From NCBI RefSeq assembly GCF_008107695.1, contig NZ_VIRG01000066.1:310001-374000 (forward strand): a stretch of DNA of 64,000 nt, read 5' to 3'. A program made the translations under genes and the position numbers. How positions within the stretch are numbered: position 1 is the first letter of the stretch; each line of letters begins with the position of its first letter. This DNA comes from Stappia sp. BW2. GTDB lineage: Bacteria; Pseudomonadota; Alphaproteobacteria; Rhizobiales; Stappiaceae. Positions 60,732-64,000 of this stretch are shown here, piece after piece. The notes below the pieces were generated by a model. That model ran no database searches. It was not told the DNA's origin and saw only the letters and a list, made by a program, of their open reading frames with translations.

Positions 60732-61531
60732 CAATCACCCTCGAAAACTGGCTTTTCTTTCTTGACGAAAGCTTCATAAGCCCGGCGGAAGTCATTGCCC
60801 TGCATGCAGATTGCCTGCGCCTGGGCTTCCGCTTCGATGGCCTGATCAAGCCCCATGGACCATTCCTGCGCCAGCATGGTTTTGGTCATGGAATTGGAGA
60901 AGGTCGGGCCGGAAACAATACGGCCGGCCATGTCCATGGCCGTCTGCTCAAGCTCGTCCGACGGGACCACCGCGTTGAAGAATCCCCAGGCATGACCTTC
61001 CTCGGCCTTCATCGAGCGGCCGAGATAAAGCAGCTCCGCAGCCCGTCCCTGACCGATGATCCGCGGCAGGATCGCACAAGCGCCCATGTCGCAACCGGCA
61101 AGGCCGACCTTGTTGAACAGGAAAGCAACCTTGGCCTCTGGTGTGGCTACACGCAGATCGGATGCCATGGCCATGATGGCACCGGCACCGGCGCAGATGC
61201 CGTCCACCGCCGAAATGATCGGCTTGCCGCAATTGAGCATGGCTTTCACCAGATCGCCCGTCATGCGGGTGAAGGCCAAAAGCTCCTTCATGTTCATTTT
61301 GGTCAGCGGGCCGATGATGTCGTGAACATCGCCGCCGGAGCTGAAATTGCCACCATTCGGCAGGATCACCACCGCATGAACATCGTCGGCATAAACGAGA
61401 TCCCGGAACCAGTCGCGCAGTTCTGCATAGCTTTCGAAGGTCAGCGGGTTCTTGCGTTCGGGCCGGTCGAGCGCGATGCGCGCAATGCCGTTGGCGATCT
61501 CACATTTGAAATGCGTCACGTCACTTCGCAT
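60731..61531 (-). CDS. Enoyl-CoA hydratase/isomerase family protein
   Basis: A 266-residue crotonase-fold protein. The oxyanion-hole regions are [11 protein letters not shown] (about 64-75) and [17 protein letters not shown]; the loop [15 protein letters not shown] corresponds to the catalytic Glu region but has Asp/Cys, so hydrolase or isomerase chemistry is also possible. ATG 61531 with AGGAGG nine bases upstream is preferred to GTG 61537. It overlaps the MarR stop by 11 bases and is followed by the acyl-CoA dehydrogenase. Confidence 0.88.
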   Translation of the reverse strand: MRSDVTHFKCEIANGIARIALDRPERKNPLTFESYAELRDWFRDLVYADDVHAVVILPNGGNFSSGGDVHDIIGPLTKMNMKELLAFTRMTGDLVKAMLNCGKPIISAVDGICAGAGAIMAMASDLRVATPEAKVAFLFNKVGLAGCDMGACAILPRIIGQGRAAELLYLGRSMKAEEGHAWGFFNAVVPSDELEQTAMDMAGRIVSGPTFSNSMTKTMLAQEWSMGLDQAIEAEAQAQAICMQGNDFRRAYEAFVKKEKPVFEGD

Positions 61532-62003
61532 TGCCACTCTCCTCCTGGCTTTGACGTTTCAGAACCAGATCGAGCCGGCTCGAAAGCGCAGCGATATCGT
61601 CCGCCGACCAGCCCTCGAGCAGTTCATCGATCCAGGATTCGTGATGGGCGGCAAGTTCCTCGAAGGCGGTCCTGCCTTTGGGGGTCAACCGGGCCACCTG
61701 GGCGCGCCGGTCGCCCGGAACGGCAACGCGCAGGACAAGGCCTTCTTCGGTCAGCTTGTCGACAATGCCGGTAACATTGCCGTTCGACACCTTCAGGAAC
61801 GTCGACAGTTCCGACATCTTCAGGCCATCGGGAAACCGGGCAAGCGCAGACATCACATCGAACCGCGGTAGCGTCGTGCCATGCTGGTCACGCAGGTTCC
61901 GGCGGATCTCTGCCTCGATTCCATTGACGGATTTCAAAAGCTTCAGCCAGAGACGCAGGCGCGTCTTGGACAAGGCTTCCTGTTTTTCCGCAGTTTCCGC
62001 CAT
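61521..62003 (-). CDS. MarR family transcriptional regulator
   Basis: A 160-residue MarR protein with the winged helix in the middle ([28 protein letters not shown] in part, [15 protein letters not shown] wing). MarR proteins in aromatic degradation operons (e.g. BadR, CouR types) usually bind the aromatic-CoA ester. It lies within the operon, overlapping both neighbours, so it is expressed together with the enzymes and probably represses the whole unit in a feedback manner. Confidence 0.9.
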   Translation of the reverse strand: MAETAEKQEALSKTRLRLWLKLLKSVNGIEAEIRRNLRDQHGTTLPRFDVMSALARFPDGLKMSELSTFLKVSNGNVTGIVDKLTEEGLVLRVAVPGDRRAQVARLTPKGRTAFEELAAHHESWIDELLEGWSADDIAALSSRLDLVLKRQSQEESGNAK

Positions 62004-62746
62004 CAGAGCTCCCCTCCTGAAAGTGTCAGCGCGTGGCCGTTTACGGACACGGCTCCATCAGAACACAGATAGAAAGCAGCTTCGGCAACTTCCGAAACCT
62101 GAATAAACCGTCCCTGTGGATTATCCGCTTTCAGGCTATCGGCCGCAGATTCCGGGCTCATACTGGTCTTTTCGACGATTGTGTCGATGGAACGCTGCAA
62201 CAACGGCGTCTCGATGAAGCCCGGGCATATGGCGTTGACCGTTATTCCGGTTCTGGCCAGTTCCCGCGCCAGCGAACGCGTCAGGCCCACCACCGCGTGT
62301 TTGGCGGCGCTATAGGCGCTGACATAGGGATAGCCGCGCAGTCCAGCCGTGGAGGCGATTGCGATCATCCGGCCCCAGCCACTTGCCTTCATGTCCGGCA
62401 GTGCCGCCTGCCAGACATTGGAGACGCCGAAGAGGTTCACCGCCAGCATGGCCTGGAAGTCTTCCACCGTGGTGCGGGCAAAAGGCTTGCTGCTGGCAGC
62501 ACCGGCATTGGCGATCACCACATCCACAGGGCCGTTCATCTGCCGGGCCGCGTCGACAGCCGCCTGGACGGCCTGCGTGTCGGTTACATCGCAGATCTGA
62601 TAGGGCAACTTCTGTTCGGCAAGGCTTGCTTCCGTCCTGCCGAAAATGGTGACCTTCGCGCCTTTTTCGGCGAAGAGGTGGGCACAGGCAGCGCCAACGC
62701 CGCTGCCGCCACCGGTTACAAGGATATGGCGACCTTCGACGCTCAT
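62003..62746 (-). CDS. SDR family dehydrogenase, candidate 3-hydroxyacyl-CoA dehydrogenase
   Basis: A 247-residue short-chain dehydrogenase: cofactor loop TGGGSGVG (11-18), NAG at 80-82, and the Ser132-Tyr145-Lys149 catalytic set (AYSAAKH). The C-terminus [18 protein letters not shown] is typical of FabG-like proteins. ATG 62746 overlaps the stop of the OYE-domain gene; the upstream open frame belongs to that gene in another frame. In the operon it fits the hydroxyacyl-CoA oxidation step after hydration. Confidence 0.9.
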   Translation of the reverse strand: MSVEGRHILVTGGGSGVGAACAHLFAEKGAKVTIFGRTEASLAEQKLPYQICDVTDTQAVQAAVDAARQMNGPVDVVIANAGAASSKPFARTTVEDFQAMLAVNLFGVSNVWQAALPDMKASGWGRMIAIASTAGLRGYPYVSAYSAAKHAVVGLTRSLARELARTGITVNAICPGFIETPLLQRSIDTIVEKTSMSPESAADSLKADNPQGRFIQVSEVAEAAFYLCSDGAVSVNGHALTLSGGEL

Positions 62747-64000
62747 ACCTTCAGCATCTCCGCTTCCCGGTCGGCCAGACGCCACATCTGGTCGCGGCCG
62801 GCAAGATAGGGCAGCGGCCAGTCGGTAGCCTTGCGGTCGCCGATCTTGGCGGCTTCATGCAGCGTCCAGTAGGGATCTGCCAGATGCGGACGGCCGACGG
62901 CGACAAGATCCGCCCGACCCGCCATCAGGATCGAGTTGGCATGGTCAGCCTCGTAGATGTTGCCGACAGCCATTGTCGGCAGTCCACCCTCGTTGCGGAT
63001 GCGGTCGGAGAACGGCGTCTGGAACATGCGGCCATAGACCGGACGTGCCTTCGGCGTTGTCTGACCGGCGGAAACGTCGACCAGATCGACACCGGCGTCC
63101 CGGAACCGGCGGGCGATTTCAACCGCATCATCCGGCGTGATGCCTTCCTCGCCCACCCAGTCGCAGGCGGAGATGCGCACCGACATCGGCTTATTCTCAG
63201 GCCAGACGGCCCGCATGGCGTTGAAGACTTCCAGCGGCCAGCGCATCCGGTTGTCCAGCGATCCGCCGTACTCATCCGTCCGCGCGTTGGAAACCGGCGA
63301 AATGAACGACGACAGCAGATAGCCGTGAGCGGCATGAAGCTCGATCATGTCGAAGCCGGCGCGCTCGGCCATTTCGGCAGCAGAAACGAACTGGGCCTTG
63401 ATCTCGTCCATCTCGGCCAGCGTGATTTCGCGCGGCGACGCATTGCCGTCCGACCAGGGAATGGCGGATGCGGACACAAGGTCCCAGTTGCCGTCTTCAA
63501 GAGGCTTGTCCATGCCTTCCCAGCCGATCCGCGTGGAGCCTTTCCGGCCGGAATGACCGATCTGGCAACAGATCTTGGCCTCGGTTTCGGCATGCACGAA
63601 GTCGGTCAGCCGTTTCCAGGCTGCCTCGTGTTCAGGCGCATAAAGGCCAGGGCACCCTGGCGTGATCCGGCCTTCGGCACTGACGCAGGTCATCTCGACA
63701 AAAACGAGCCCTGCCCCGCCCTTGGCGCGCTCGCCGTAATGGATCAGGTGCCAATCGGTCGGCGCACCATCAACAGCCTTATACTGGGCCATTGGCGATA
63801 CAACGATGCGGTTCTTCAGCTCCATTTCACGCAGCTTGAACGGCGTGAACATCGGCGCGCGCACCGGTGAGTTCGGTGATACGCCCGCCTGGTTCATGAA
63901 CCAGCGCTCGGCGGACTCCAGCCATTTCGGGTCGCGCAGACGCAGGTTTTCGTGGCTGATACGCTGGGAGCGGGTCAGCATGGAATAGTTGAACTGAACG
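62743..64000 (-). CDS. 2-aminobenzoyl-CoA monooxygenase/reductase-like protein, C-terminal OYE domain (5' end outside window)
   Basis: The frame is open to the right edge, giving about 418 visible residues that begin ...[17 protein letters not shown] and lead into an old-yellow-enzyme/NADH:flavin oxidoreductase domain ([62 protein letters not shown]). The linker before it ([21 protein letters not shown]) is not part of stand-alone OYEs and is typical of fusions with an N-terminal FAD monooxygenase, as in 2-aminobenzoyl-CoA monooxygenase/reductase and the annotated bifunctional salicylyl-CoA 5-hydroxylase/oxidoreductase. It therefore is the first visible gene of the operon, truncated by the window. 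Confidence 0.85.
   Translation of the reverse strand, partial: VQFNYSMLTRSQRISHENLRLRDPKWLESAERWFMNQAGVSPNSPVRAPMFTPFKLREMELKNRIVVSPMAQYKAVDGAPTDWHLIHYGERAKGGAGLVFVEMTCVSAEGRITPGCPGLYAPEHEAAWKRLTDFVHAETEAKICCQIGHSGRKGSTRIGWEGMDKPLEDGNWDLVSASAIPWSDGNASPREITLAEMDEIKAQFVSAAEMAERAGFDMIELHAAHGYLLSSFISPVSNARTDEYGGSLDNRMRWPLEVFNAMRAVWPENKPMSVRISACDWVGEEGITPDDAVEIARRFRDAGVDLVDVSAGQTTPKARPVYGRMFQTPFSDRIRNEGGLPTMAVGNIYEADHANSILMAGRADLVAVGRPHLADPYWTLHEAAKIGDRKATDWPLPYLAGRDQMWRLADREAEMLKV

Noticed and set aside
1..64000. CRISPR arrays, insertion sequences, prophage, tRNA or rRNA genes
   Set aside because: No regularly spaced repeats, transposase or integrase genes, or tRNA/rRNA-like sequence could be recognised on either strand.

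Overview
The window is a gene-dense stretch of roughly 60% GC DNA from an alphaproteobacterial chromosome. Gene content suggests a marine heterotroph of the Rhizobiales/Stappiaceae (Roseibium/Labrenzia-like) type: several TRAP transporters, two CUT1 sugar-type ABC systems, a single-chain alpha PntA, EgtB/EgtD, a methanethiol oxidase and a DddP-related M24 protein. This placement is inferred from gene content only. I see no rRNA, tRNA, CRISPR array, insertion sequence or prophage. About 61 protein genes are supported; most long open frames on the opposite strands are GC-driven shadows.

1-7.7 kb: the tail of an unknown gene, an HD phosphohydrolase, a SpoIIAA-like protein, an EgtC-like class II amidotransferase paired with a class V PLP enzyme, a divergent Lrp/AsnC regulator with an inverted repeat over its start codon, a large secreted SH3 protein and a small secreted protein. 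7.8-15.8 kb: a GntR regulator and a Gfo/Idh/MocA enzyme, divergent from a tight operon of SsuD-like flavin monooxygenase, aldo/keto reductase, flavin reductase and a DctQMP TRAP transporter. This matches the known sulfoquinovose monooxygenase (Smo) set, with a TRAP system in place of the ABC transporter, and is the most interesting system here. 15.8-22.5 kb: Sel1 protein, di-haem MauG/CcpA-type protein, YeiH-type exporter, metG, dapA, a YciI protein and a TetR regulator. 23.0-25.2 kb: egtB-egtD for ergothioneine synthesis. 25.5-30.6 kb: RpiR regulator, TAXI binding protein, fused TRAP permease and a TeaD-like UspA protein.

30.6-39.7 kb: LysR regulator, DddP-like M24 protein lacking one catalytic-site residue, methanethiol oxidase with a downstream membrane protein, a YghU glutathione transferase, and pntAB. 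40.0-52.0 kb: two CUT1 ABC operons on the minus strand. The first carries a Gfo/Idh dehydrogenase; the second starts with an FCD-type GntR regulator and a gamma-family sulfur-amino-acid PLP enzyme, with two operator-like palindromes in front. 52.4-64.0 kb: one long minus-strand operon (13 genes visible, continuing off the right edge) encoding the OYE domain of a 2-aminobenzoyl-CoA monooxygenase/reductase-like protein, SDR, MarR, enoyl-CoA hydratase, acyl-CoA dehydrogenase, aromatic acid-CoA ligase, a complete Liv-type ABC transporter, a 4-hydroxybenzoyl-CoA thioesterase-type protein and a RidA-family protein. It reads as uptake and CoA-dependent aerobic breakdown of anthranilate or a close relative.

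A recurring theme is organosulfur chemistry (Smo-like enzymes, YeiH, ergothioneine, DddP-like, MtoX, gamma-family PLP enzyme). All substrate assignments are inferences from family and context.
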